This document shows, piece by piece, positions 19,028 through 26,978 of a stretch of DNA of 34,028 nt (the first letter of the stretch is position 1; every line of letters starts with the position of its first letter). The notes under the pieces were generated by a model. It saw only the letters and a list, made by a program, of their open reading frames with translations, did no database searches and was not told where the DNA came from. The DNA comes from a virus: positions 1-34,028 of the IMG/VR virus record IMGVR_UViG_3300025168_000311. The stretch is one strand, 5' to 3'. A program made the translations under genes and the position numbers.

Positions 19028-19059
19028 CAAAATTAGTTAATTTTTCTTTATAAAACAAA
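19028..19059 (-). promoter_or_regulatory. Promoter for the ring/nozzle gene block (Bacteroidota type)
   Basis: On the minus strand, TTTG (19059-19056) is followed by a 20-base spacer and TAATTTTG (19035-19028). This fits the Bacteroidota vegetative consensus TTTG-N19-21-TAnnTTTG. The start codon of the ring gene lies 22 bases further down. It is the best complete promoter in the window, and its upstream element overlaps the terminator hairpin at 19056-19097. Confidence 0.65.
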
Positions 19060-19097
19060 AATAGGCCTTGACTATTTTTAGTCTTAACCTATTTTTG
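19056..19097 (-). terminator. Rho-independent terminator after the 271-aa adaptor gene
   Basis: A 10-bp perfect stem pairs 19056-19065 with 19088-19097, and a further GACT/AGTC helix (19070-19073 with 19080-19083) caps it. On the minus strand the second arm ends in TATTTTTG followed by TTTTAT, a serviceable U-tract. It lies 38 bases after the stop of the 271-aa gene, in the only gap over 120 bases among the structural genes. Confidence 0.65.
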
Positions 19098-19135
19098 CAG
19101 CAGGGAGCAAAAGAACTCTCTTTAAATATCATTTA

Positions 19136-19951
19136 TTACGATGGAGGTGTCATTAACCCTACATCTACTTGTATCATTTTATCTACTGCTATATCAATAA
19201 TTTGTTTTTGATTAAAATCATTAAAAGTATAAGCATTAGGTGTTGTTGTAGTTCCAATTGTTGCTGAACTAAATGCCATAGCTACAGGAGGAGTGTTTAT
19301 TACTTGCATAGCTACACTGCTTATTTCTTTTGAATTACTTATAACTATTTTATTTTCTATATACGCCCAAGAAATTGTTTCTTTGTCAAGTTTATTAAAA
19401 GGATCGTCACTGACGGAATCTTCATAATAGTCTCTAACTGATTTGTTTTTTACAGACATTCTTTTGTTAAATACTACATCTGATGAAGTTACACCTGAGT
19501 ATAAAATTCCAGAACTATCCATAAGCTCTTCTTTATTATAAGTGCTTACAGATAACGCAAGTACATAAAGATGATTTTTTGGAAATATGTATTGGGCTCC
19601 ATACTTCCAATAACCTTTAAAATCATTAGGCTCTGAATTTGGTTTAATAACACCTGTAGCCACGTCTATTTGTCCCCGTTCTTGGTATTTCATACTTAGT
19701 GCAGGAGCCCCATATGAAACATAATCACCTGACACAATTTCACTAGCTGTTAAATTCCAAGAAATATAATCTATTAAAGTAGCCATAGCTCTTCTAGAAT
19801 CTTCATCAGTTGTCATTTTTTGATAATGAAAAGTAATAAATTCAGATATTGCTATGTCTAAAAATTTATCTTTTTCTTCATTTGTAAAATATGGTTGATC
19901 AGCTTTGTCTATAAGCAAATCCATTAATTCATAAGCTTCAGATAAAATCAT
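19136..19951 (-). CDS. Head-tail connector/ring protein
   Basis: This encodes 271 residues. The N-terminus (SEAYELMDLLIDKAD, then YFTNEEKDKFLDIAISEFI) is helical, and the C-terminus ends with FNQKQIIDIAVDKMIQVDV. This arrangement of a helical start and a helical end around a beta-rich middle is common in ring and head-completion proteins of podoviruses that infect Bacteroidota. The middle includes a segment with WKYGAQYIFPKNHLYVLALSV, consistent with a barrel or sandwich. It is the last gene before the terminator at 19056-19097, and so closes the head transcript. The assignment is by overall pattern and position. Confidence 0.75.
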   Translation of the reverse strand: MILSEAYELMDLLIDKADQPYFTNEEKDKFLDIAISEFITFHYQKMTTDEDSRRAMATLIDYISWNLTASEIVSGDYVSYGAPALSMKYQERGQIDVATGVIKPNSEPNDFKGYWKYGAQYIFPKNHLYVLALSVSTYNKEELMDSSGILYSGVTSSDVVFNKRMSVKNKSVRDYYEDSVSDDPFNKLDKETISWAYIENKIVISNSKEISSVAMQVINTPPVAMAFSSATIGTTTTPNAYTFNDFNQKQIIDIAVDKMIQVDVGLMTPPS

Positions 19952-19995
19952 GTACTATTATATTTTTTTACTATTAAACTATTCTATTTTTTAAT

Positions 19996-20736
19996 TTAGC
20001 CTCCCAATTCTTTAAGGGCTGCAGATGAAATAGAAGTGGGTTTAACATCTACTTCTGTTGCAACAACTTCTTTAACTTTAGGAGTTTCTTCTACAGCAAC
20101 CTTACCTGTTCTTATTTGTCTTCTAAGTAAAGCGTAAAGATCTGCATTTTCTTTTAGCCAAACAATTGCTTGTTCATCAGCTAATCCAATATTAACAGAC
20201 CCATGTTTCCAAACTCCATTAACTTTAGTTAATACATTTTTGCTTAATGCTTTCTTTAAAAATATTCTATACTCTTGATCTATATCATTTGTAAGTGATA
20301 AAAATTTATCTGGAGTACTATTAGCAAATTGAATAATCTTAGCTTTTAACATAGTGTCTTCTATGTCAGAATCCATACCCATTAATATAGCTAAATCTTT
20401 CATAGCATTCATTGTTAGCTCTGTAGCTTTAGTAATTGCTTCTGCGCTCTTCAAAGCACCTTCAGCATTCTTTTCTTCATTAGCTTTTAAATCTTCAATG
20501 TTAAATTTTCCTCTTAGTAATGGATGATCTTTTAAAAATTCATATACTCTCTTATCTTGTTTTTGATTAATATCTAATGATAATACTGCTTGAAACATTT
20601 CATAGCCTTGTGTCATTTGATCATTAACGTCTATTAGATATACATTTTTACCTCGTGAATCTTTATAATTACCAAACTTACAGTAATTAAATTTTTTAGG
20701 CTGTCTTGATTTAATTAAAATTACGTGTCTTTTCAT
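19996..20736 (-). CDS. Unknown protein of the capsid block
   Basis: This encodes 246 residues. The N-terminal ~45 (KRHVILIKSRQPKKFNYCKF, later NVYLIDV) is a basic beta-rich stretch. The middle includes VYEFLKDHPLLRGKFNIED followed by Glu/Lys/Ala-rich helices, and the last 40 residues are Lys/Val/Glu-rich and probably flexible. I do not recognise a family. It lies between the small 65-aa gene and the connector gene and is preceded by the leader element GGGAGTATTAA, shared with the scaffold gene. A head-completion or capsid-associated role is plausible from position only. Confidence 0.75.
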   Translation of the reverse strand: MKRHVILIKSRQPKKFNYCKFGNYKDSRGKNVYLIDVNDQMTQGYEMFQAVLSLDINQKQDKRVYEFLKDHPLLRGKFNIEDLKANEEKNAEGALKSAEAITKATELTMNAMKDLAILMGMDSDIEDTMLKAKIIQFANSTPDKFLSLTNDIDQEYRIFLKKALSKNVLTKVNGVWKHGSVNIGLADEQAIVWLKENADLYALLRRQIRTGKVAVEETPKVKEVVATEVDVKPTSISSAALKELGG

Positions 20737-20751
20737 TTTTGTTTTTTTTAG

Positions 20752-20762
20752 TTAATACTCCC
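20752..20762 (-). repeat. Leader element GGGAGTATTAA, copy 1
   Basis: The minus strand carries GGGAGTATTAA 15 bases before the start of the 246-aa gene. The same 11 bases occur 16 bases before the start of the scaffold-like gene (24620-24630). Equal placement suggests a leader or operator element, but two copies in an AT-rich genome are weak evidence. Confidence 0.35.
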
Positions 20763-20768
20763 TGTTAT

Positions 20769-20966
20769 TTATTTAGGTATTTTTTTACCTTTTTTATCTT
20801 TTACTATTTTGCCGTTTTCTATCCAAGTTTTATTAGCAGACTCTGTCTTCCATTTAAACCCAGACTTACCACCTATTGAAAAAACTTGTGGACTTGATTC
20901 CCTTATCAAATCTTGTTCTTTTATCTCTACTACTTTCCCGTCTCTTACTACTAATACTGTTTTCAT
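20769..20966 (-). CDS. Small basic protein, unknown
   Basis: This encodes 65 residues: a short beta hairpin-like start (MKTVLVVRDGKVVEIKEQDL), a Ser/Gly-rich middle, and a Lys-rich end (IVKDKKGKKIPK). No family was recognised. It stands between the decoration protein and the 246-aa gene, with a -7 box ending just 4 bases before its ATG. If that box is used, the message would be nearly leaderless. The gene may be a small capsid or regulatory protein. Coding is supported by its own promoter-like site and by lying in line with its neighbours. Confidence 0.6.
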   Translation of the reverse strand: MKTVLVVRDGKVVEIKEQDLIRESSPQVFSIGGKSGFKWKTESANKTWIENGKIVKDKKGKKIPK

Positions 20967-20970
20967 TCTA

Positions 20971-20978
20971 CAAAGATA
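20971..20978 (-). promoter_or_regulatory. -7 box TATCTTTG before the 65-aa gene
   Basis: A perfect TAnnTTTG match on the minus strand sits 4 bases before the ATG at 20966, immediately downstream of the hairpin at 20987-21006. The expected TTG element about 20 bases upstream is missing, because the hairpin occupies that place. The extended string TATCTTTGTAG is identical to the box at 33801-33808. Confidence 0.4.
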
Positions 20979-20986
20979 AGAATTTT

Positions 20987-21006
20987 GGGGGAACCGAAGC
21001 TCCCCC
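20987..21006 (-). terminator. GC-rich hairpin with UUCG loop after the decoration gene
   Basis: On the minus strand this reads as an 8-bp stem (five G-C, one A-T, one G-T, one closing C-G) around a TTCG tetraloop, a very stable RNA fold. It follows the stop of the 165-aa gene by 26 bases. The downstream stretch is AAAATTCTT rather than a long T-run, so it may stop transcription or protect the 3' end of the capsid message. Confidence 0.55.
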
Positions 21007-21032
21007 GAAACTCAAATTTACATTACAAACTA

Positions 21033-21530
21033 CTATCCACTATGTGCAGCTCCATTATCAGCCACAGCACCATGTTGTACGTAATAAGCAGCGCCATCAG
21101 CAACAACTTCTATCCAATCACCTAAAACTGCATTAGAAGCTACAAACGTAACTTTATCAGATGCAGCAGCAATTGCGGTGTTAGTGTCACCCATTTCTAT
21201 ACCTACCATAACATCTGCAGTTCCACCAATAACGTCTACGTCATTAGCGCCTACAGTTCCTACGATAAATTTAGCATTCCATCCTGACATTGTTGCTGCA
21301 GGAATTGTGATGTCATAAGCACCAGCTTGTGAAACGATAAAAACTTTACCACTATCTTCAGCTGTAAGCTCAACACTAGCAGCTATTGGTTCTACAATTT
21401 TTGCAGAACGTAATTTTGGTACGTGTATAGCTTCTTCACCAGCCGTTAAAGCTGTTCCAGAAACATCAGTACCCGTTAAGAATCCAGCTATTGCTGTTCT
21501 CAACTTGTTAAAACTAAATTTTTGTGCCAT
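21033..21530 (-). CDS. Capsid decoration-type protein
   Basis: This encodes 165 residues with a helical start (FSFNKLRTAIAGFLTGTDVSG) and a beta-sandwich pattern with VELTAEDSGKVFIV, YDITIPAAT, FIVGTVGAND and LGDWIEVVADGAAYYV. That order (Lt-x-x-DSGkvf ... tlPa ... GDwvel-x-sdG-x-x-yyV) is the signature of a widespread small phage module found in capsid decoration proteins and head fibres. It is Ala/Gly/Val-rich and acidic, with no Cys. It lies close behind the capsid genes between two strong hairpins, as expected for an abundant virion protein. The decoration role is likely but not proven; it could instead be a fibre. Confidence 0.75.
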   Translation of the reverse strand: MAQKFSFNKLRTAIAGFLTGTDVSGTALTAGEEAIHVPKLRSAKIVEPIAASVELTAEDSGKVFIVSQAGAYDITIPAATMSGWNAKFIVGTVGANDVDVIGGTADVMVGIEMGDTNTAIAAASDKVTFVASNAVLGDWIEVVADGAAYYVQHGAVADNGAAHSG

Positions 21531-21554
21531 TTTTTTATTAAGTTTTGTGATATT

Positions 21555-21578
21555 GGGGGGTTTTAATTTTTACCCCCC
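21555..21578 (-). terminator. G6/C6 hairpin between the 98-aa and 165-aa genes
   Basis: Six G (21555-21560) pair with six C (21573-21578) around a 12-base AT loop in an otherwise AT-rich 118-base gap. On the minus strand it lies 70 bases after the stop of the 98-aa gene. No strong T-run follows, so it may be a weak terminator or an RNA processing or stability element that sets the ratio of capsid to decoration protein. Nothing else was seen in the gap apart from the palindrome ATGCGCAT at 21606-21613. Confidence 0.45.
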
Positions 21579-21648
21579 TCTATCAAGTTATTATTTGAGG
21601 TATTCATGCGCATAGGCTTTCTATTCACAAATACCAGTTAATTGATTA

Positions 21649-21945
21649 TTATGCGCTAATTGCAACAGCAGTACATGCACTAACATTTGGCATGAAAATA
21701 CTATTGACATCATCAGCTACAATATAAACGCCATTTGTAGTTGTTAAAACTCTACCAAGTTCTTTTAAAACTTCATCGCCTTTACCAGCATCACAAGTAA
21801 TGGTTGCAGAACCAATTCCGTTATCATCGCCAGAAAAAGATATAACTACGGCAGTATCGCCTGTTACACTACAAAATCTAACTTGATTACCAGGTATCAT
21901 AATTTTTTCATCAGCGTCTTTTATTAAAACTAAACAATTTCTCAT
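21649..21945 (-). CDS. Small capsid-associated protein, unknown
   Basis: This encodes 98 residues, predicted all-beta: MRNCLVLIKDADEKIMIPGN at the start, then VRFCSVTGDTAVVISFSGDD and ITCDAGKGDEVLKEL, and a hydrophobic Ala/Val end. Four Cys are spread through it. It directly follows the major capsid gene by 27 bases, so it is probably made in quantity and may be a minor capsid or cement protein. No family recognised. Confidence 0.7.
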   Translation of the reverse strand: MRNCLVLIKDADEKIMIPGNQVRFCSVTGDTAVVISFSGDDNGIGSATITCDAGKGDEVLKELGRVLTTTNGVYIVADDVNSIFMPNVSACTAVAISA

Positions 21946-21972
21946 TTTTTCTAATTTTTTTAAGGTTAATAA

Positions 21973-23511
21973 TTAAGATGCACTTAAGATACCACAAGAC
22001 AATGGGTTTCTAACAATGATTCCAGTTTCTGAAAGCACGTGGCATTCAAATTTGTCATCAGCGTTAGCAGCCAACATTGCTTTTTGGTCATAAGGGTTCA
22101 CCATTCCAGCTACATACTTCTTGATCATACTTCTGTTAACTCCTTCAGCTCCTTTAGTAACTAACTCAACGTTAGAAACACCAGAAGTTTTTCCGAAGTC
22201 CATAAATACCATCTTAGCAGATTCTTTTAATCTGTTGTCACCAAATGCATTGGTTCCACCAGCAGAAGAATGTAAATTAGGGTCATCAAATACAGGGCAG
22301 TGAGCAACAGTAATTTTGTTACCTAATGCACTATAAGAAGCAAAGTTTGCTCCAAGATGAACGTCTCCATTCACACCTTTCATTGAACCACCTGTCATTG
22401 CACCAGATGGAGCAACAATAAGATCTTTCATAGCTCTGTGGAATGCTAATCTACCTTCAGTACCAGTAAATACAACCCACTCATTACCTTCAGCAGCAGT
22501 TGCGTTTAATGAAATCTTAGCAATAAACTCAGTAATAATATCTTCAGTTAAAGATCCCATTGAATAAGAAGCTTGGTTAGAAGAATCAATTTGAGATAAT
22601 AAACCATCTCCAGTTACAATTGAAGAAGCTTGAGAACCCGAAGTGCCTAAAGCGTTTGCGTTTACAGAATAAGCGCCTGGTCTTTGAATTGTAGAATCTG
22701 TTATAGTAGATCTACCGTACCATCTTTGAAGCTCTTGTTGATACATGAATTCATCCATCATCATTTGCTCTTTTGTAAAGTACCAAAGTTTAGAACCATT
22801 ATTTTCAATCCAAGTCACATCAGTAAGGTCTTTACCAGTAACTGAACATTTCTTACGCATTGTAGTTAACCAATTTGTATGAGTTGATGGATATACATAG
22901 TTTTCACCTACATCAGCACCGTCAGACCCATTAGGGAATGCAGAACCAATAGAAGCTACGATAGCATCAGCTAAAATATCAGAATCAAGTAAGTCTCCAG
23001 ATGTTCCTGAACCACCACCGTCAATCATTTGTACTTTAAGTACGTAATCAGTTGCAGCAGCAGAAGATCCTGAAAGACCTATACCACCATTAAGATATGG
23101 ATCTTCCAATAATAGAGCAGTTGCTCCAGATTGAAATCTTACCATATCAAATTTATTTAGAAAGTTTCCAGGTGCAGTAGAATCAGAAGCATTAGCTACT
23201 AAGTAAACTATTGTACCATCAGCAGCACCAGCTGCTGTAGTAGATAAAGTTCCTGTAGAAGCAGATTGATTACCAGCTCTTAATTTTGTAGGTGCATTAT
23301 ACCTACCCATCACTTTCCATTCAAAAGAGTTGTCACCTAAGACTTTCTCTTGTGCAAAACGACCTGTTCTTTCTAAAAGATAAGTCGCAGCATAACGAGG
23401 ATATTGTTGAATAAGAGTTCTAGCAATCTCTGGGTATTGCATTAGAGCCGTATTCAAACTATTCTCGGCAGTTGTTCCAGAACCATAAGTTCCAGTATAT
23501 AATTTTGCCAT
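21973..23511 (-). CDS. Major capsid protein
   Basis: This encodes 512 residues, a size close to that of major capsid proteins of crAss-like phages. Position after portal and scaffold, the moderate acidic Ala/Gly/Ser-rich composition, and the absence of any enzymatic motif support the call. The N-terminal ~100 (NTALMQYPEIARTLIQQYPR, then RFAQEKVLGDNSFEWKVMGR) matches the start of capsid proteins in this phage group. Later parts include WFTKEQMMM-type and EWVVFTGTEGRLAFHRAMKD segments consistent with the spine helix and A-domain of an HK97 fold. The 87-base gap upstream is AT-rich, with an A9 run just before the ATG and no clear promoter, so it is probably read from the scaffold transcript. Confidence 0.85.
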   Translation of the reverse strand: MAKLYTGTYGSGTTAENSLNTALMQYPEIARTLIQQYPRYAATYLLERTGRFAQEKVLGDNSFEWKVMGRYNAPTKLRAGNQSASTGTLSTTAAGAADGTIVYLVANASDSTAPGNFLNKFDMVRFQSGATALLLEDPYLNGGIGLSGSSAAATDYVLKVQMIDGGGSGTSGDLLDSDILADAIVASIGSAFPNGSDGADVGENYVYPSTHTNWLTTMRKKCSVTGKDLTDVTWIENNGSKLWYFTKEQMMMDEFMYQQELQRWYGRSTITDSTIQRPGAYSVNANALGTSGSQASSIVTGDGLLSQIDSSNQASYSMGSLTEDIITEFIAKISLNATAAEGNEWVVFTGTEGRLAFHRAMKDLIVAPSGAMTGGSMKGVNGDVHLGANFASYSALGNKITVAHCPVFDDPNLHSSAGGTNAFGDNRLKESAKMVFMDFGKTSGVSNVELVTKGAEGVNRSMIKKYVAGMVNPYDQKAMLAANADDKFECHVLSETGIIVRNPLSCGILSAS

Positions 23512-23598
23512 TTTTTTTTAAATTTATTAATTAAACATTATTTTTATTTGCTCAATTAACTTTCAACTATTAGTAGACTTTGTCTTACTTTGTAAAGC

Positions 23599-24603
23599 TT
23601 ACTCGCTCATGAACGCTTTAGGATCAAACGAACCTGACTTCACTTTGAAGTTAGACTTGCCTTTTCCTGAGTTAAGGTTTGGTGAGACTATACTATCCAT
23701 AATAGCGGCTTTGCCGTCTTCCAACCCTTGAGAACGAAGAATCTTTTCAATTTGCTTACGATAGAGCATAAACATAGCAACATCAGCAACATTGGCATGA
23801 TCTTTATATATTTCTTTCATCATATCGCCTGTAGCATATCTATAGACTTCTTCTTTCTGTTTTTTTGTTACTTTCCCTCCCATGAACTCATTCATGTTTT
23901 TGATTTGATTTTTTAATTCTTTTTTTGCGTTTTCTGTTTCTTGCTTTCTTTGATTTGCTGTTTCTTGAGCTTGATGTTTAGATTGTGCTGTTTGTTGATC
24001 AATAGCATTATTAATAACTCTTCTAATGCTTTTAGCCTTCATCTTCATCATGCCAGAATCTTCTAATTTATCTAAAGACTCTTCTATTTCTGAATCTTCA
24101 ATACCATCAGCTTTTAATTCTTCAGCAACTAGATCTCTATCTGAAAAATTTAAATAAGATCTAAGTTCTGTTGTTTGATCATTAACTGGCGCTTCTTTCT
24201 GCTCTGCTTTTTGCTGCAATGCATTTAATGCTTGTACAAATTGATCTTTAGATTCTATTTTAATTCCTAGCTCTTCACCAACTTTAGCCCAATTTAGAGA
24301 TTCTTGAGCAGTAGGAGTTTCTTCTGTTTCTATTGTTTTATCATCTCCATCCCAGTCATATTTATCTTCTTCTTTTACTTCTTCTTCTTCTTTTTTAGAA
24401 TCCCAAGCCCAACTATCTTCATCTAACTCTTCAGTGTTGTCCTCTTTTGATTCTACTGTTTCATCTAGACCTTCTTCTTTCTTTTTTTCACTTGCACCAT
24501 AAGTTTCATCTCCAGCAAACGCTAATGGATTAAACTCTGGTTTAGTTTCTGTAGTTTCTGCTGATTCAACAACATCATCTACTAATTTTGATTCTTCTGC
24601 CAT
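23599..24603 (-). CDS. Scaffold-like capsid assembly protein
   Basis: This encodes 334 residues. The first ~110 are extremely acidic and disordered (long Glu/Asp runs, DEDSWAWDSKKEEE). The middle (~115-290) is helical, with Gln/Glu/Lys-rich coiled-coil stretches, and the last ~35 are basic (GKGKSNFKVKSGSFDPKAF). Acidic, helical proteins with a basic C-terminal tail between portal and major capsid genes are typically internal scaffolds whose tail docks to capsid. A -7 box and the shared GGGAGTATTAA leader element lie just upstream. No protease domain is visible. The call rests on composition and order. Confidence 0.75.
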   Translation of the reverse strand: MAEESKLVDDVVESAETTETKPEFNPLAFAGDETYGASEKKKEEGLDETVESKEDNTEELDEDSWAWDSKKEEEEVKEEDKYDWDGDDKTIETEETPTAQESLNWAKVGEELGIKIESKDQFVQALNALQQKAEQKEAPVNDQTTELRSYLNFSDRDLVAEELKADGIEDSEIEESLDKLEDSGMMKMKAKSIRRVINNAIDQQTAQSKHQAQETANQRKQETENAKKELKNQIKNMNEFMGGKVTKKQKEEVYRYATGDMMKEIYKDHANVADVAMFMLYRKQIEKILRSQGLEDGKAAIMDSIVSPNLNSGKGKSNFKVKSGSFDPKAFMSE

Positions 24604-24619
24604 TTTTATTTTATTTTAA

Positions 24620-24630
24620 TTAATACTCCC
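24620..24630 (-). repeat. Leader element GGGAGTATTAA, copy 2
   Basis: This is the same 11 bases as at 20752-20762, here 16 bases before the scaffold start. With the -7 box at 24637-24644, the run GGG would fall at about the expected transcription start. Confidence 0.35.
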
Positions 24631-24636
24631 AATTTG

Positions 24637-24644
24637 CAAATATA
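24637..24644 (-). promoter_or_regulatory. -7 box TATATTTG before the scaffold/capsid genes
   Basis: A TAnnTTTG match lies on the minus strand, 33 bases before the scaffold ATG, overlapping the 10-bp palindrome ATTTGCAAAT (24632-24641). No well-placed TTG element was found. Its position is right for boosting scaffold and capsid synthesis relative to portal and terminase. Confidence 0.4.
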
Positions 24645-24655
24645 CAAAATATTTA

Positions 24656-26974
24656 TTATATTTTCTGAGCAGCTTTTTTCAAACTATCAGAAGAAGTTGT
24701 AGAAGTAGAAGTTCTAGATCTTTGATCATCTTCTTTTTTATCTTCCCTTTCTATTTCTTGTTGTCTATTTTTTCTGTCTATATAATAATCAGCGGCTTTT
24801 TTATCCATATCATTTCTTTCTTTAGTGTCATGAATATCTCTGTCAACATCGGCTTGTATTTTAGCAACCTCAAGTCTAGATTCTGCACTAACTTGAGCTA
24901 CTTGTATCTTAGCCTCATTATCCATTTGTTTAAGTTGTGTTTCAGCTTCAAATTGCGCTTGCTGTGCTTGAGCAGCAGCCTCTTGTTGTTGCATAGCTAC
25001 TTGCTGATCTTGTTGTTGTTGTTTTTTCATTTCAGTCATAGCTTGCTCTAAAACTTTTTCAGCTTCTGTCATAGTATCAGACTTAAGAACTTTAATAACT
25101 CCTAATAAATCTATAGTTCCTGACTGCAAGGCAGCTTGAGATAATTGTTGTACAACTTGCTTCATAGAATCATCTTTACCACTATCACCTACATATACCC
25201 CATAGTCTTGTAAAGCAATATCTGGCATTACATTTAAAAATTTATATGCTCCATCACCTAGTATCATTCCAGCTTTCTTTCCTCCTGCCCATGCTACTTT
25301 CATTAAATTACATAGACGTTGCATTACTCTTTGTTTGCATTCTCCATGAGAGTAGAACCAACTTTCTGTAATGGTTGCAGATTGAACTACGCTTCTTTGT
25401 ACATTACCTACATATTCATATTGTCCTACAGCTCCCTCTCTTTGTCTACTCACTCCTGAAATCTGCCCTGCCATTTCTTCTAGCATAACTTTAAGATTAA
25501 TTAATTGCTGAACAGATTGTGATAATGTAAAGTCAATTTGCTGAAACTGATTAAAACTACTCATTTGATTACCTTCATCTTTAGAGTTAATAGGTATAAT
25601 ACCGTCTGTTTTTAAGTGATATAGCACTTGCTGTATATCCATACCTACATTAGTAGGTAATTGAGATACATCATATACTACTGCTTTTCCACCTGAACGG
25701 GCCATAGCAAGTTCTATCTGGTAAACAACAATATTATAAAGCATTTGTATGTTATCAAGAAGATCCACAAGAGAACTACTCTTTCCAGTTGTATTTCCTT
25801 TAATGCACCCTACATAAGATAATGGTGTTTTACCTGGATCGTCTATGCTTCTCACTTGATTGTCTCTTCTTCTTGCATTAACTAGTATTTTTCCGCCAAT
25901 CAATGTAGCCTCCCAAACATCATCTACCCATTTAGTTTCTATCTTATCTCCTTTTCTTTTTTTGTATGTATCTTTTACCATTTTTCTAAATGGTCTAGAA
26001 GGGTCATATTTATTGTCAGATAATTTAAATTTGATAGCACGTAAAGATTTCCATTCGCAACTAACTACTCTGACTCTGGCTTCTCTACCATGAGCTACAT
26101 CCACCCACTCAAAACTACTATTATAGCTTCCTAGATCTCCACCTAAATACAAGTTTCTCATTTTATCTAAATCTAATAAATCCTGAGTGTTTAAATCATT
26201 TTTATACTCATCATTTACTTCGTTAATAGATAACCATCTCTCTTCACCCACCCAAGATGAATCGTCTAAATAGTCAGAGTGAAAAGAGTCATCAAATACT
26301 ATGTTTCTTGGATCAACTCTTCTAGCATAAGGATCTCCGTTTTGTATATTTACTTTATAGAATTCTTTACCTGTTATAAGTAAGTCTCTAAACCCTTCTT
26401 TAAAAACATCTTTAATATTATATCTATTAGTAACATATTCTAAGCCATCTTGCGCTACTTCTTCTACCATTTCACGATAGTTATACTTCATGTAAGTTTC
26501 AATATCTTCAGGTATAGGCATTTGAGAATCTCCCTCTCCTAATATATCAAAGCTCATTTTCTCTTTCATTTCACCATGAAAATCATCTAAAAGATGTCTC
26601 ATCATTAAACTAACCTTGTGATCATTTTTTCTAATAACAGCAGATTTGTTAACAGTACTAACTTTCATGTCAATAGGTCTTCTTAATTCTTCACCTATTA
26701 ATAAATCAATTTTTGGTGATATAATTGGATAATTTACAAGTCTTGCTGGATAAGTTAAACCATACTGTTCGGTAATATATGTATAATCACCCTGTACTAG
26801 TACACCGTTATAAATCTGATAGTTTCTAATGTCTTTAATTCTTGAAGAATGATGAGTGCCTCCTTCAGCTCCCATATATCCTGTTATTGAATTTAAAACT
26901 TGTCTGCACCAGTCTTTAGTTTTTTCTTTTTCCGCAATCACCATTGAAGGCATTGATTTGTATCTATTCTCCAT
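24656..26974 (-). CDS. Portal protein
   Basis: This encodes 772 residues, the usual size for crAss-like and related portals. Typical portal blocks are seen: an N-terminal clip/wing region with IDLLIGEELRRP, YVTNRYNIKDVFKEGFRDLL and YARRVDPRNIVFDDS; a middle with YNIVVYQIELAMARSGGKAV; then MAGQISGVSRQREG and QSATITESWF. The last ~120 residues are a Gln-rich, then charged helix (many QQQ, then Lys/Glu/Asp) ending in a Ser/Thr-rich tail, fitting an extended barrel helix or disordered crown. It starts 4 bases after the terminase stop, so the two are co-translated. The portal forms the twelve-fold ring through which DNA enters and leaves the capsid. Confidence 0.85.
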   Translation of the reverse strand: MENRYKSMPSMVIAEKEKTKDWCRQVLNSITGYMGAEGGTHHSSRIKDIRNYQIYNGVLVQGDYTYITEQYGLTYPARLVNYPIISPKIDLLIGEELRRPIDMKVSTVNKSAVIRKNDHKVSLMMRHLLDDFHGEMKEKMSFDILGEGDSQMPIPEDIETYMKYNYREMVEEVAQDGLEYVTNRYNIKDVFKEGFRDLLITGKEFYKVNIQNGDPYARRVDPRNIVFDDSFHSDYLDDSSWVGEERWLSINEVNDEYKNDLNTQDLLDLDKMRNLYLGGDLGSYNSSFEWVDVAHGREARVRVVSCEWKSLRAIKFKLSDNKYDPSRPFRKMVKDTYKKRKGDKIETKWVDDVWEATLIGGKILVNARRRDNQVRSIDDPGKTPLSYVGCIKGNTTGKSSSLVDLLDNIQMLYNIVVYQIELAMARSGGKAVVYDVSQLPTNVGMDIQQVLYHLKTDGIIPINSKDEGNQMSSFNQFQQIDFTLSQSVQQLINLKVMLEEMAGQISGVSRQREGAVGQYEYVGNVQRSVVQSATITESWFYSHGECKQRVMQRLCNLMKVAWAGGKKAGMILGDGAYKFLNVMPDIALQDYGVYVGDSGKDDSMKQVVQQLSQAALQSGTIDLLGVIKVLKSDTMTEAEKVLEQAMTEMKKQQQQDQQVAMQQQEAAAQAQQAQFEAETQLKQMDNEAKIQVAQVSAESRLEVAKIQADVDRDIHDTKERNDMDKKAADYYIDRKNRQQEIEREDKKEDDQRSRTSTSTTSSDSLKKAAQKI

Positions 26975-26978
26975 AACG

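Noticed and set aside
24722-25051. Hydrophobic 109-aa plus-strand frame resembling a membrane protein
   Set aside because: It is antisense to the Gln/Lys/Glu-rich C-terminal helix of the portal; such codons read as Leu/Phe/Ile on the other strand.
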